In this document: positions 1 to 7,814 of the stretch, in pieces | How the letters are laid out: each line of letters opens with the position of its first letter | How positions within the stretch are numbered: position 1 is the first letter of the stretch | Assembly (NCBI GenBank): GCA_963727845.1 | Contig: CAVSHI010000001.1 | Span: 434,001-498,000, forward strand | Source: JBEKTW01 sp963727845 | GTDB lineage: Bacteria; Bacteroidota; Ignavibacteria; UBA10030; SZUA-254 | Length of the DNA stretch: 64,000 nt | Reading direction: 5' to 3' | Position numbers and translations under genes: made by a program | The notes under the pieces: generated by a model | The model's database searches: none | Told to the model about the DNA's origin: nothing | The model's input: the letters and a program-made list of their open reading frames with translations, nothing else

Positions 1-1031
1 TCTTCTCCAGGAGTGACTTTTCCCCGGAACGAACGGTACAGATATGTAAAATATCCTGCGGCGAGAAGGATCCCAAGAGTCCACCAGACAAGCCCGATGC
101 CCAGACCGTATTCAGATGCAGAGGCATTCTGGACCGTGATGGAATACTTTTCATCGGTCGAAGCAGGGAGCAGATTAGGATACAAACCGAAGGCAGTTGC
201 ACTCAGCATCGAAACGATGAAAAGGGATGACGAGAAAAACGCGTACAGATCTTTTCCGCGTCGGTGGAACAGATACATGCCCGCCACTCCCGCTGCGCCT
301 CCGGCAGGGAAGATGAACCCCCAAGGGTGAGCCGCATAATTGTCCCACGTCTCAGGACGGATAGACGACGTCGCGATGAGAGCGAGAACTGATGTTAGGA
401 TAACACCCCACCATGCTTTCCGGGCAATGGACCGTGCCCGCTGCTGAACCTGCCCGTCGGTTTTTACGCAGACGTACGTCGCCCCATGAAAAGTCAGGGT
501 GAACATTGCCACAACACCCATCAATGTTGTAAACCAGTCGAGAATGCCGGCTTCTGGTATGACCGTGAATGTTGTCCACAGCGGTTCGAAGAAATAGTGG
601 TCTCCGCCGAGGGGTACGCCCCGGACCACATTTCCCAGCGCCGCGCCGAAGAAAATCGCGAGCAGCAAACTGGACAATGAAAACAGGACATCCCAGAACG
701 CTTTCCACATGGGGTGATGAATCTGGTGTCGAAACTCGATCCCGAGTCCCCGCAGCATGAGGAGCCAGAGCACGATCATGAGTGGAAGGTAAAATCCGCT
801 GAAGCTTGAAGCATAAAGGAGTGGAAATGCACAGTACAAAGTCCCTCCCGCCGCGAGCAACCACACCTCGTTGCCGTCCCACACCGGACCGATTGCCCGG
901 AGAATCATTCGCCGCTCATCCTCGTTCTTCGCGACGATCAGATGAACAATTCCGGCGCCGAGATCGAATCCGTCCAGAAGAACGTACACAGCGATCATAA
1001 ACGCAACGAGGATGAACCAGAGTGTTCCCAT
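1..1031 (-). CDS. cydB: cytochrome bd ubiquinol oxidase subunit II (CydB), 3' end cut by window edge
   Basis: Translating the minus strand from the ATG ending at 1031 gives about 343 residues, open to the window edge. They start MGTLWFILVAFMIAVYVLLD and carry the CydB landmarks GFDLGAG, GPVWDGNEVWL, RGLGIEFR and a later FHGATYV, with about eight hydrophobic segments. CydB is the membrane subunit partnering CydA in the quinol-oxidising, oxygen-reducing bd oxidase. The family is usually 335-380 residues, so only the last few residues are likely missing. It lies downstream of cydA on the same strand, but a 290-bp repeat-rich spacer separates them. No clear Shine-Dalgarno precedes the ATG. Confidence 0.93.
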   Translation of the reverse strand, partial: MGTLWFILVAFMIAVYVLLDGFDLGAGIVHLIVAKNEDERRMILRAIGPVWDGNEVWLLAAGGTLYCAFPLLYASSFSGFYLPLMIVLWLLMLRGLGIEFRHQIHHPMWKAFWDVLFSLSSLLLAIFFGAALGNVVRGVPLGGDHYFFEPLWTTFTVIPEAGILDWFTTLMGVVAMFTLTFHGATYVCVKTDGQVQQRARSIARKAWWGVILTSVLALIATSSIRPETWDNYAAHPWGFIFPAGGAAGVAGMYLFHRRGKDLYAFFSSSLFIVSMLSATAFGLYPNLLPASTDEKYSITVQNASASEYGLGIGLVWWTLGILLAAGYFTYLYRSFRGKVTPGE

Positions 1032-1060
1032 GATTATGTCACTCGTGTAATTGACACACC

Positions 1061-1309
1061 CCTAAATCCCCTCTGCCCAAGAGCCGGCGGACAGGTCTCA
1101 AGATGGGACTTTCCGGATTCCCCTCCTCCGGAGGGGGCAGGGGTGGGTTTGATGATTGAATGTGAATATTTTTTCATCAGGTTGTGGCTAGATTCATTCT
1201 GCTTTGAAACCCTCACCCCGTCGTGCCAGCCAAGTGGCACCCCTCTCCCCAAGCTTGTCCTGAGCGAAGTCGAAGGACGGGAGAGGGGTGGGGTGAGGGT
1301 AATCCAGTT
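1061..1309. repeat. dispersed C-rich/G-rich hairpin repeats between cydA and cydB
   Basis: This spacer holds two self-complementary blocks. One pairs CCCCTCCTCC with GGAGGGGGCAGGGG (about 1119-1145). The other pairs CCTCACCCC...CCCCTCTCCCC with GGGAGAGGGGTGGGGTGAGG (about 1208-1305). Between the second pair sits the motif TCCTGAGCGAAGTCGAAGGA. Related hairpins occur near 2940-2966 and 50372-50456, so this is a dispersed intergenic family, not a cyd-specific signal. It could act as a processing site or attenuator between the two subunits. Confidence 0.6.
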
Positions 1310-1325
1310 TCATCCTCATGACGCT

Positions 1326-2651
1326 CTACGAATGTTCAACGGTACCGCTGCTCATCTTCCGGACCACCAGAAACAAAAACAAAACTCCAAGCACAAAATA
1401 CATCCCGAGAAATCCGAGGAAGGTGAAAAGCCCGTTACCTGCGGATACCATGTGAGAGGTTCCTTCTGCCGTACGCATGAGTCCGTACGCCAGCCAGGGT
1501 TGCCGGCCCAGCTCTGCGGTGAACCATCCCGCCGTGTTCGCGATGTACGGAAAAGGGAAGCTGAGCATGAGAATCCAGAGCGCCCATCGTGCCGAAAAAA
1601 GTGTTCGCCTCCACAACAGGAAAGCACACATCAACATGATAGCGATGAAAATCGTGCCCAGGCCGACCATGATATGGTAGGCGTAATACAGCAGCGGAAT
1701 GTTTGTGGGCCATTGGTCCCGGGAGTATGCGTTAAGACCTTTGACTTCCGCCGACCACCGATAGTATGTCAGAAAACTCAGGAGCTTGGGGATAAGAAGC
1801 GGATTGTCGATCTTGAGCTTCTCCATATCGGGTTGACCGATGAGGACAAGTTCGGCGCCTTCTTTAGTTTCGAACAATCCTTCCATGGCGGCGAGTGTCA
1901 CGGGTTGGTACCCTGCGATGTTTTTCCCCTGAGAGTCTCCGGTTGGAAACAGAACGAGGACGGACGCCAGCAATCCAGCAATGATTCCCACGCGGACGAA
2001 GAGTTTTCCATCTTCTTCCATGCGGTGTGAGAGCAGGAAATACGCTCCAACGGCTGCTATGACGAACGCCGCGGTGACAACCGCTCCGGCCATGGTGTGA
2101 GCATACTGGGAGAGAACCCAGGGATTCAACAGCAGCCCCCAGAAGCTCGTGAGCTGGACCGATCCGTCGGCGGCAAATTCGTAGGCGACCGGATGCTGCA
2201 TCCAGGCGTTTGTTGCAACGATGAGAAAGCCGGAGATCCACGAACCGAGAAACACCAGAAAAGCCGAAACGAAATGACCGGTCCGTCCAAGCTTCTTCTC
2301 TCCGAAGAGGAAAAGTCCAAGAAAGCTCGACTCGAGGAAGAACGCGAACACACCTTCCATCGCGAGAGTCTGGCCTATAACCCCGCCGGCGAATCTCGAG
2401 AACCTTGCCCAGTTCGTTCCAAACTGGAATTCCATGGGAATACCAGTCACAACGCCGAGCGCGAAATTGATGGCGAAGATTTTTCCCCAGAATCGTGCGG
2501 CGTTGTTGTACCGCTCATCTTTCTTAATGATCGCGAGGGTTTTGAGGATCACAATGAGCAAGCCCAACCCCATTGTGAGCTGGGGGAAGATGTAGTGATA
2601 GGAGATGGTAAAGGCGAACTGCAGCCTGTGAACTAAGAGAGCATCGTCCAC
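1326..2651 (-). CDS. cydA: cytochrome bd ubiquinol oxidase subunit I (CydA)
   Basis: 441 residues with about nine membrane spans. The heme ligands match E. coli CydA: His19 (b595), His185 (E. coli 186) and Met328 in HIMVG (E. coli 393). Glu99, Glu107 and the GRQPW motif (382-386) are also present. The quinol loop is short. At position 252, where E. coli has Lys, this protein has Thr (VTLAAME), while Glu257 is kept. The start is GTG at 2651 with no visible Shine-Dalgarno; it aligns with the usual N-terminus. It forms an operon with cydB, separated by a repeat-filled spacer. The enzyme gives high-affinity, uncoupled oxygen reduction. Confidence 0.97.
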   Translation of the reverse strand: MDDALLVHRLQFAFTISYHYIFPQLTMGLGLLIVILKTLAIIKKDERYNNAARFWGKIFAINFALGVVTGIPMEFQFGTNWARFSRFAGGVIGQTLAMEGVFAFFLESSFLGLFLFGEKKLGRTGHFVSAFLVFLGSWISGFLIVATNAWMQHPVAYEFAADGSVQLTSFWGLLLNPWVLSQYAHTMAGAVVTAAFVIAAVGAYFLLSHRMEEDGKLFVRVGIIAGLLASVLVLFPTGDSQGKNIAGYQPVTLAAMEGLFETKEGAELVLIGQPDMEKLKIDNPLLIPKLLSFLTYYRWSAEVKGLNAYSRDQWPTNIPLLYYAYHIMVGLGTIFIAIMLMCAFLLWRRTLFSARWALWILMLSFPFPYIANTAGWFTAELGRQPWLAYGLMRTAEGTSHMVSAGNGLFTFLGFLGMYFVLGVLFLFLVVRKMSSGTVEHS

Positions 2652-3081
2652 GATTTTTTAGCCGTGTGAATTCGTTGAGCTTATCCGGCCGATAATTTAC
2701 TCAAGTTCAGAATAAATTGCAAGGTCTAACCTGTCATTCCCGCACGTCTTAAGCGGGAATCTATCGAGGGATGCCCATTTAAATGAATGCATAAACATCC
2801 ATTGTAATGCTTGGTATCGAGCAGGTTAGGGGTTCGAGATTCGGGGAAGGAGGTTCATCGAGGATTGGTTGGTAGCACCATTCATGGTGCTTTATTCGAA
2901 ACGAAAAAAAGGACATGAATCTCCCTGATAGAATCACACACCCCTATGGTCCCCTCTCAAGAGGGGACGCAATGGCGCTCGATTCACTCGATTACCTTGA
3001 TTGAGTTAATCATGGTAATCTCGTAATCCTAAAAATCCTGGTTCGGACACATCTCCGCCGCCTGCATCCAGCCTCGTTCAT
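2652..3081. other. non-coding spacer with dispersed repeats
   Basis: No plausible gene. The stretch contains a TCATTCCCGC...GCGGGAAT hairpin near 2732-2760, related to TCATGCCCGA...TCGGGCAT near 28845. It also has the palindrome GCACCATTCATGGTGC near 2876-2891 and a CCCCTCTC/GAGAGGGG hairpin near 2950-2966. The promoter of cydA should lie at its left end and the 3' end of the lipoprotein transcript at its right end. Confidence 0.5.
2694..2722 (-). promoter_or_regulatory. candidate sigma-70-type promoter for cydAB
   Basis: On the minus strand TTGCAA (2717-2722) and TAAATT (2694-2699) are 17 bp apart, each matching 4 of 6 consensus bases. The -10 lies 42 bp before the GTG of cydA. Weak match, no experimental support. 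Confidence 0.3.
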
Positions 3082-4161
3082 TCATTTACCATGGATGATA
3101 AACGTTACTAGTCCGTTGTACCCGACAATAAACGTCTCGACATTGTTTGTCCATACTCCGGTAAGGATTTTGTTTTGATCTTCTATCTCGGTCCAACGTT
3201 TCCAATCAGTTCCGTTCCATTGAAAGACTCTACCGACATCTCCGACGGCGAATATATTTTGTTCACTACTGCCAGACATGCGCAAAGGCCAATCATTTGC
3301 AAGTACTTGGCTCCACAGACCGTTGTTGAGCAAGTATACTCCATAGTTAGCAGAATATAAGGTTCCATGAGGGCTTGCCCAGAGTGACAGGCCAAATTTC
3401 CAGGTGTTTTCAGACGGATTTATTGCAAAAGAATCGACCGGTGTCCAGCTTTGGCCGTCATAGTGGTACAAAAGATAGAATGAGGAATCATAGGGCTGTG
3501 AGAAATCGACTTCTCTATCGCACGTTGCATAGACATTTGAAGCTGAAAAACCGGCTATATACTCGAATCCAGTTAATGAGTCAAACGAGGTTTTTTTTAT
3601 GGACACTCCGTCATAATGATAAAGTGTGCCATAACTTCCTCCGAACCAGACATCGGTTGGCGATGCACCCCAGACGGAAGCCAAGTAAGATCCCCTTTCC
3701 GGCAATTGCATCTCTCTCCACTGACTTCCATCAAAGTGGATAATGAGGCTTGAGTCAAGGGAATTGGGTGGCGGAGTGGGATTGTCGTAGCTATAAAGAC
3801 CAACAGCGTAAATGTCGTTTGAAGCAAAGCCATAGATGGCGAACAGATCGAAACCCTGATTAATTGTTCCGCCTTGGTTTGCAAGGAGAGACACGGGAGT
3901 CCATTTCGATCCATCGAAATGGTACATGGTACCCCAACCCGCTTGATCGTTATGCCCAACCACATAGACATCTTTTGGAGAGCTCGCCCAAATACCTATC
4001 ATCAGTGTCTGGAAGCTGCCCGGGTATGCAAGAGTGTCGACTGTCCAAGTGTAGTCTCGTTTGCCGGGTGTGGAGCCCTGCGGCGGTTCTGTGCCTTTGT
4101 CTCGACAACCGAGGGAGAGAAAACACAGAAGGATCAACAAACTCCAATAACCCGGTCTCAT
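3082..4161 (-). CDS. beta-propeller-like lipoprotein of unknown function
   Basis: About 359 residues from the ATG at 4161. I chose this start because it begins a lipoprotein signal, MRPGYWSLLILLCFLSLGC, with lipobox LSLGC; the frame remains open upstream. The mature part repeats a blade-like pattern: W-x-SSPKDVYVVG followed by YHFDG-S-KWTPV, with variants IHFDGSQW, YHYDGQSW and FQWNGTDW. This is typical of exported WD40/kelch-like propellers common in Ignavibacteria and relatives. It is probably anchored in the outer or inner membrane facing the periplasm or surface. No enzyme motif or informative neighbour is visible. Confidence 0.8.
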   Translation of the reverse strand: MRPGYWSLLILLCFLSLGCRDKGTEPPQGSTPGKRDYTWTVDTLAYPGSFQTLMIGIWASSPKDVYVVGHNDQAGWGTMYHFDGSKWTPVSLLANQGGTINQGFDLFAIYGFASNDIYAVGLYSYDNPTPPPNSLDSSLIIHFDGSQWREMQLPERGSYLASVWGASPTDVWFGGSYGTLYHYDGVSIKKTSFDSLTGFEYIAGFSASNVYATCDREVDFSQPYDSSFYLLYHYDGQSWTPVDSFAINPSENTWKFGLSLWASPHGTLYSANYGVYLLNNGLWSQVLANDWPLRMSGSSEQNIFAVGDVGRVFQWNGTDWKRWTEIEDQNKILTGVWTNNVETFIVGYNGLVTFIIHGK

Positions 4162-4393
4162 GTTTTTTCTTCTGCACATAGCCAGCAAAAAGCAAAAACC
4201 CGCTCCATCCCAGCAACTAGGACAACGCGCGTTTTCAAAAGATTTCAAACTGCCACCATAAGAAAAGTCGATCGAAATGACAAGCACTACAATAATGACC
4301 TGCGCCTACATCATACTCCCAACAGGCTATAACAGAACCTAATAAATGCGATTACCAAAGTCAAACTTTTTCCTTCCGGCCTGATTGCCTGGG

Positions 4394-4501
4394 CTAACAG
4401 GCTGTGGAAAAAGGGAAATGTACGGTCCCGTTCATAACCGGACGAGACGAATGCAAAAGGGATTTTCGATCATGTCCGATTGCGAATCGGACTCTACGAC
4501 C
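4394..4501 (-). repeat. MITE-like repeat, copy 1 (partial), overlapping the tkt stop codon
   Basis: The right end CTAACAGGCTGTGGAAAA and the inner palindrome GTCCGATTGCGAATCGGAC followed by TCTACGAC match, in inverse orientation, the element at 26088-26224. A second inner hairpin (GTCC...ACCGGAC) is also shared in degenerate form. The left terminal repeat seen in the other copy is missing here. The transketolase stop TAG (4494-4496) lies inside the repeat. Confidence 0.7.
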
Positions 4502-6521
4502 CCGATTTCGATTTTTTCAGTGCAACGAGATGCTGGGCTTTCGCGGCGATGTGCTCTCCGCTGCATTCGAACTCTTTGACGAGCTCCCACGGAGCGCCCG
4601 AATCGCCGAACCGATCCTTGACACCAATGTAACCAGTGATGACGGGTACATTATAGAGCTCCTCGCTGCAGGTGATGACGCTGCTGACGCGCCATGCGAG
4701 AGCGCCGATCTGATGCTCTTCAGCGGTAACGACAACTCCGGTTTCCTTCGCGGCTCTGATGATCGCCTGCTCGTCGATCGGTTTGAGAGTGTGCATGTTC
4801 ACGACGCGCGCCTCGTATCCAAAATCCTTTTTCAGAATGTACGCGGCCCGCATCGCTTCGGGAACCATCGGACCGCACGCGATGATCGTGAGGTCTTCCT
4901 TCTCAGTCTTGTACTCGCCGGAGAGAACGGTGTCGAAAGCGTCGACGAAGTTCTCAGATTCACGGCGCATGCGGATCGTGTTGGATTTTCCGAACACGAA
5001 CGGTGTTTGCAAAGTACTCACGATGGGCGTGGCTTCGCGCGCAAACCGGATGTATTTCGGACCGGAATGCTGGAGGAGGAGATACGATGTCGCCTTTTTC
5101 GTTTCGATGGAGTCGGCGGGAACCGAAACAACCATATTCGGCAGGCCGCACATTGCGAACAGGTCTTCGAGGGCCTGGTGGGTCGCACCGTCCGGTCCCA
5201 CGGAGATACCGCCATGCGCCCCGGCGATCAGGACGTTGAAATTGCCGTAGCACACAGAGACTCTGATCTGGTCGAGGTTCCTTGCCGCTGCGAATGTCCC
5301 GTACGTTCCAAGCACCGGGATTTTTCCCTCGCGTGCCAGGCCGGCGGCGACCGATGTTGCGGATTGTTCCGCGATACCCATGCTCAGCCAGCGGTTTTTC
5401 CGCTCGGGCTTGCTCGTGTAGAAATCGCTGATGGTGATGGAACCGGAAATGTCTAAGCCCAGGCAAACGATCCGTTTGTCGTCGCCAAGCTCGGCGAGGG
5501 CAAGCCCGAAGCCCTTCCTTGTCGGCTCCATCTTTGCCTTCATCGTTTGGCCGGCGTTCCACCAGTAGTTCTTTTTGAACTTTGGCATCTTCGCTTCGAG
5601 TTTCTTATCCACGTCGTCCTGGTACTGCTTCGCCCGGTCGAGGAGGCGCTGGTAGGGAATCTTGTCTTTCAAACCAAGCTCATCGAGGGCTTTCATGAGT
5701 TCCTCGAACGTGGGCGTTCTGCCGTGCCAGCCCGCGACGTTCTCCATGAAGCTGACGCCTTTGCCTTTGACGGTCTCGGCAATAATTGCAACGGGTTTTC
5801 CGGTGCCGGCCCTTGCTTTGCTCAGACCATCGACAACCTGCTTCATGTCATGCCCGTCGATGGAGATGACGTCCCAACCGAAACTCCTGTACTTTTCGGC
5901 GAGTGGCTCGACGTTCATTACTTCTGAGACCTTTCCGTCGATCTGTAAACGGTTGCAGTCGATGATTTGTACAAGATTGTCGAGTTTGTAGTGGGAAGCT
6001 TCCATGGCCGCTTCCCAGATTTGTCCTTCCTGCTGTTCGCCGTCGCCGTTGATGCTGAAGACTTTGTAGTTTTTCCCGTCCAGGCGTGCCGCCAGCGCAA
6101 GACCGACCGCGACGCTGAGCCCCTGACCGAGGGAACCCGTCGATGCTTCCACGCCCGCGAGTTTCAGCCAGTGCGGGTGTCCCTGGAACGCACTCCAGAG
6201 CTTTCTGAGAAGAACGACATCCTCGGGGCTGTAGAATCCGGCAAAAGCAAGTCCAAGGTAAAGACTCGGAGCCTTATGGCCGGTGGACCAGATAATTCTG
6301 TCACGGTCAGACCAGTTTGGATTTTTAGGGTCGTGGTTGGCAATTTTCAGGTACAGTGCCGCGGTGAGGTCCATGATGGAAAGCGTCCCGCCGGAATGTC
6401 CCGAGCCAGCCGCGCATAGCGCCACGAGGTTGTATCCGCGCATCAGATTGGCGGCTTCTTTGAGCTCATTGACCGAATAGTCTTTTACCGTTTTGCCTGT
6501 TTTGGAATCGATGATTGCCAT
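4494..6521 (-). CDS. tkt: transketolase
   Basis: 675 residues, full length. The N-terminal thiamine-diphosphate half has GSGHSGG, TGSLGQGLSVAVGLA and the diphosphate/Mg motif GDGEQQEG...N. The pyrimidine-binding half has GIAEQ with the catalytic Glu, TYGTFAAARNLDQIR and RFAREATP. It interconverts ketose and aldose phosphates in the non-oxidative pentose phosphate pathway. The halves resemble the split archaeal-type transketolase joined end to end. The last residues (KSKSGS) and stop come from or abut a dispersed repeat, so the native C-terminus may have been altered. No operon partner is visible. Confidence 0.95.
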   Translation of the reverse strand: MAIIDSKTGKTVKDYSVNELKEAANLMRGYNLVALCAAGSGHSGGTLSIMDLTAALYLKIANHDPKNPNWSDRDRIIWSTGHKAPSLYLGLAFAGFYSPEDVVLLRKLWSAFQGHPHWLKLAGVEASTGSLGQGLSVAVGLALAARLDGKNYKVFSINGDGEQQEGQIWEAAMEASHYKLDNLVQIIDCNRLQIDGKVSEVMNVEPLAEKYRSFGWDVISIDGHDMKQVVDGLSKARAGTGKPVAIIAETVKGKGVSFMENVAGWHGRTPTFEELMKALDELGLKDKIPYQRLLDRAKQYQDDVDKKLEAKMPKFKKNYWWNAGQTMKAKMEPTRKGFGLALAELGDDKRIVCLGLDISGSITISDFYTSKPERKNRWLSMGIAEQSATSVAAGLAREGKIPVLGTYGTFAAARNLDQIRVSVCYGNFNVLIAGAHGGISVGPDGATHQALEDLFAMCGLPNMVVSVPADSIETKKATSYLLLQHSGPKYIRFAREATPIVSTLQTPFVFGKSNTIRMRRESENFVDAFDTVLSGEYKTEKEDLTIIACGPMVPEAMRAAYILKKDFGYEARVVNMHTLKPIDEQAIIRAAKETGVVVTAEEHQIGALAWRVSSVITCSEELYNVPVITGYIGVKDRFGDSGAPWELVKEFECSGEHIAAKAQHLVALKKSKSGS

Positions 6522-7001
6522 GATTTTTCCTAATTATTATGTAATGTTATTCAGCGTCATTAATATTAATGAAAATCTCTAAACTCGAATATCGAAACAC
6601 TAAACAAATCCAAAATTCGAATAGTTAAAAACGCCATTCTTAAGAAGGTTTAGAATTTATAACATTGGAATTTGTTTCGGATTTCGAATTTAGTGCTTCG
6701 GATTTTGGATATCGAGAATGGTTTTGCGCAACGCCACTTATTATTTCTCAAGAGTGTTGACCTGATTGTATCAGGATGAATTGTTTAAACATTTGGTGCA
6801 TTAATTTTCGAGAGTGTCTCAATTCGTATCAATTCCCTCTTGTATTGTCTCTGCCATTTCTCGTTCCCAAGCTCCTGCTTGGGAACGAGCGCAACGTTCT
6901 GGGAGGGAGTTCCTACTCCCGACCATTGCTTGATGGCGATGTTTCCGGGCAGGTCGGGAGCGCAGCTCCCTCCCAGCGGGAATGTCGGAGAACGAGAAGC
7001 T
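6522..7001. other. repeat-rich spacer between osmC and tkt
   Basis: No gene. From about 6571 to 6712 an AT-rich imperfect inverted repeat pairs CTAAACTCGAATATCG with TTCGAATTTAGTGCTTCGG-type sequence. Its core TTTAGAATTTGTTTCGGATTT recurs near 28947-28970. From 6860 to 6995 a second, GC-richer family begins with the hairpin CTCGTTCCCAAG...CTTGGGAACGAG and continues with GGGAGGGAGTTCC...GGAGCGCAGCTCCCTCCC. The same GTTCCCAA/TTGGGAAC hairpins occur at 24259-24380. The tkt promoter should be within this spacer but I cannot pick one. Confidence 0.5.
6860..6995. repeat. dispersed GTTCCCAA/TTGGGAAC hairpin repeat
   Basis: Contains a perfect hairpin (CGTTCCCAAG with CTTGGGAACG) and a longer pairing of GGGAGGGAG with CTCCCTCCC about 60 bp apart. 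Same family as 24259-24380. It sits right after the osmC stop, so it may also act as a 3' stabilising structure. Confidence 0.6.
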
Positions 7002-7445
7002 CTACTTCGCATCCGGTTCTTTTGATTTTTCGATACGGTACGAATGAGTAATCTTAACGCTTGCTTTCAGCATTGCGGAGACGGCGCAGTACCGTGTTGT
7101 GGATAATTCGATTGCGCGCTCGATGTCCTGGGGGTCGAGCCCGTCTCCGAAGAAAACATATTCGATGTGAATGTCGGTGAAGACCTGCGGATGTTCTTCG
7201 CGGACTTCGCCGGTCAGATGAATTTCAAACCCCTGCAATGGAGCTCGCCTTTTCTGCAGCATGGAAATGACGTCGCTCCCCGTGCAGCCGCCGAGTGCGA
7301 AGAGGAGGAGTTCTTTCGGCCGGGGGCCGGCGTTGCTTCCTCCGAATGTTTCCGGCCCATCCATGACGACCCAATGGTTCGAATCGCTCTTCGCGGCGAG
7401 AGTGATTCCCCGGATTTGTTTAACGATCGCTTTCTTTGTTGCCAT
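7002..7445 (-). CDS. OsmC-family peroxiredoxin-like protein
   Basis: 147 residues of the OsmC/Ohr fold. The two reactive cysteines are visible in LGGCTGSDVISML (about residue 54) and TRYCAVSAMLK (about residue 119), on the usual helix pair. Family members reduce organic hydroperoxides using dithiol donors in the cytoplasm; this subgroup (YhfA-like, GSNAGPRPKELLLFALGGC) has unproven substrates. It is transcribed divergently from gdhA. The paired palindromes in the shared 370-bp spacer lie closer to, and are oriented for, gdhA. Confidence 0.88.
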   Translation of the reverse strand: MATKKAIVKQIRGITLAAKSDSNHWVVMDGPETFGGSNAGPRPKELLLFALGGCTGSDVISMLQKRRAPLQGFEIHLTGEVREEHPQVFTDIHIEYVFFGDGLDPQDIERAIELSTTRYCAVSAMLKASVKITHSYRIEKSKEPDAK

Positions 7446-7554
7446 GGAAGATAAACCTTTTGTGTTCTCCGATTGTCTCTCTAAAAGTATGCCATCAAAA
7501 GATACAGTTTGGGCAGCATGGATTCAAATATGGGGAAGGATACCTCAAAATTGC

Positions 7555-7601
7555 TTCTCAAAGGTGAAACTCCCCCTCTATCGATTTCTCAACCGTGAGA
7601 G
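7555..7601 (+). promoter_or_regulatory. paired operator palindromes upstream of gdhA
   Basis: Two copies of TTCTCA-N4-TGARAS lie 31 bp apart: TTCTCA-AAGG-TGAAAC at 7555-7570 and TTCTCA-ACCG-TGAGAG at 7586-7601. The same pair with the same 31-bp spacing lies upstream of ald, and a 32-bp version upstream of feoAB. The second site starts 75 bp before the -24-like TGG. This layout suits an enhancer-binding activator of sigma-54 holoenzyme; the protein is not in the window. Confidence 0.6.
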
Positions 7602-7660
7602 GCTTTTTAGGGGTCCGGTTCAAATACCTACCTTTAAATTCGATTTGATGGGGGGGCATC

Positions 7661-7676
7661 TGGCATACATATTGAC
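7661..7676 (+). promoter_or_regulatory. sigma-54-like promoter of gdhA
   Basis: TGGCATACATATTGAC has the GG-N10-G spacing of a -24/-12 promoter, with GA in place of the usual GC at -12. It shares TGGCA and TTGAC with the ald promoter. The same TTGACA (7672-7677) could instead be a sigma-70 -35 box with TGAAAT 18 bp downstream. Leader to the ATG is about 130 bases. Confidence 0.45.
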
Positions 7677-7814
7677 AATTTTTAGGAATCACGGATGAAA
7701 TATTCCGATAGAATGATTCTTAAACGAGTTTCAAAAGTATTCGAGCGTTGTGGCAATTGTTGTCAGTTTAAGTGCGAGTAACTAATCATGTTCACCAATC
7801 ACAAGGAGAAATAA

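Noticed and set aside
942..2030. Long plus-strand frame of 362 codons over the cyd genes
   Set aside because: It lies antisense to cydA and crosses the repeat spacer; composition (RREAEHENPERPSC) has no domain logic. Shadow of cydA.
7672..7701. Sigma-70 promoter TTGACA-N18-TGAAAT for gdhA
   Set aside because: Not excluded, but the -10 is poor. The TGGCA-N6-TTG and paired operators shared with ald and feo make the -24/-12 reading better.
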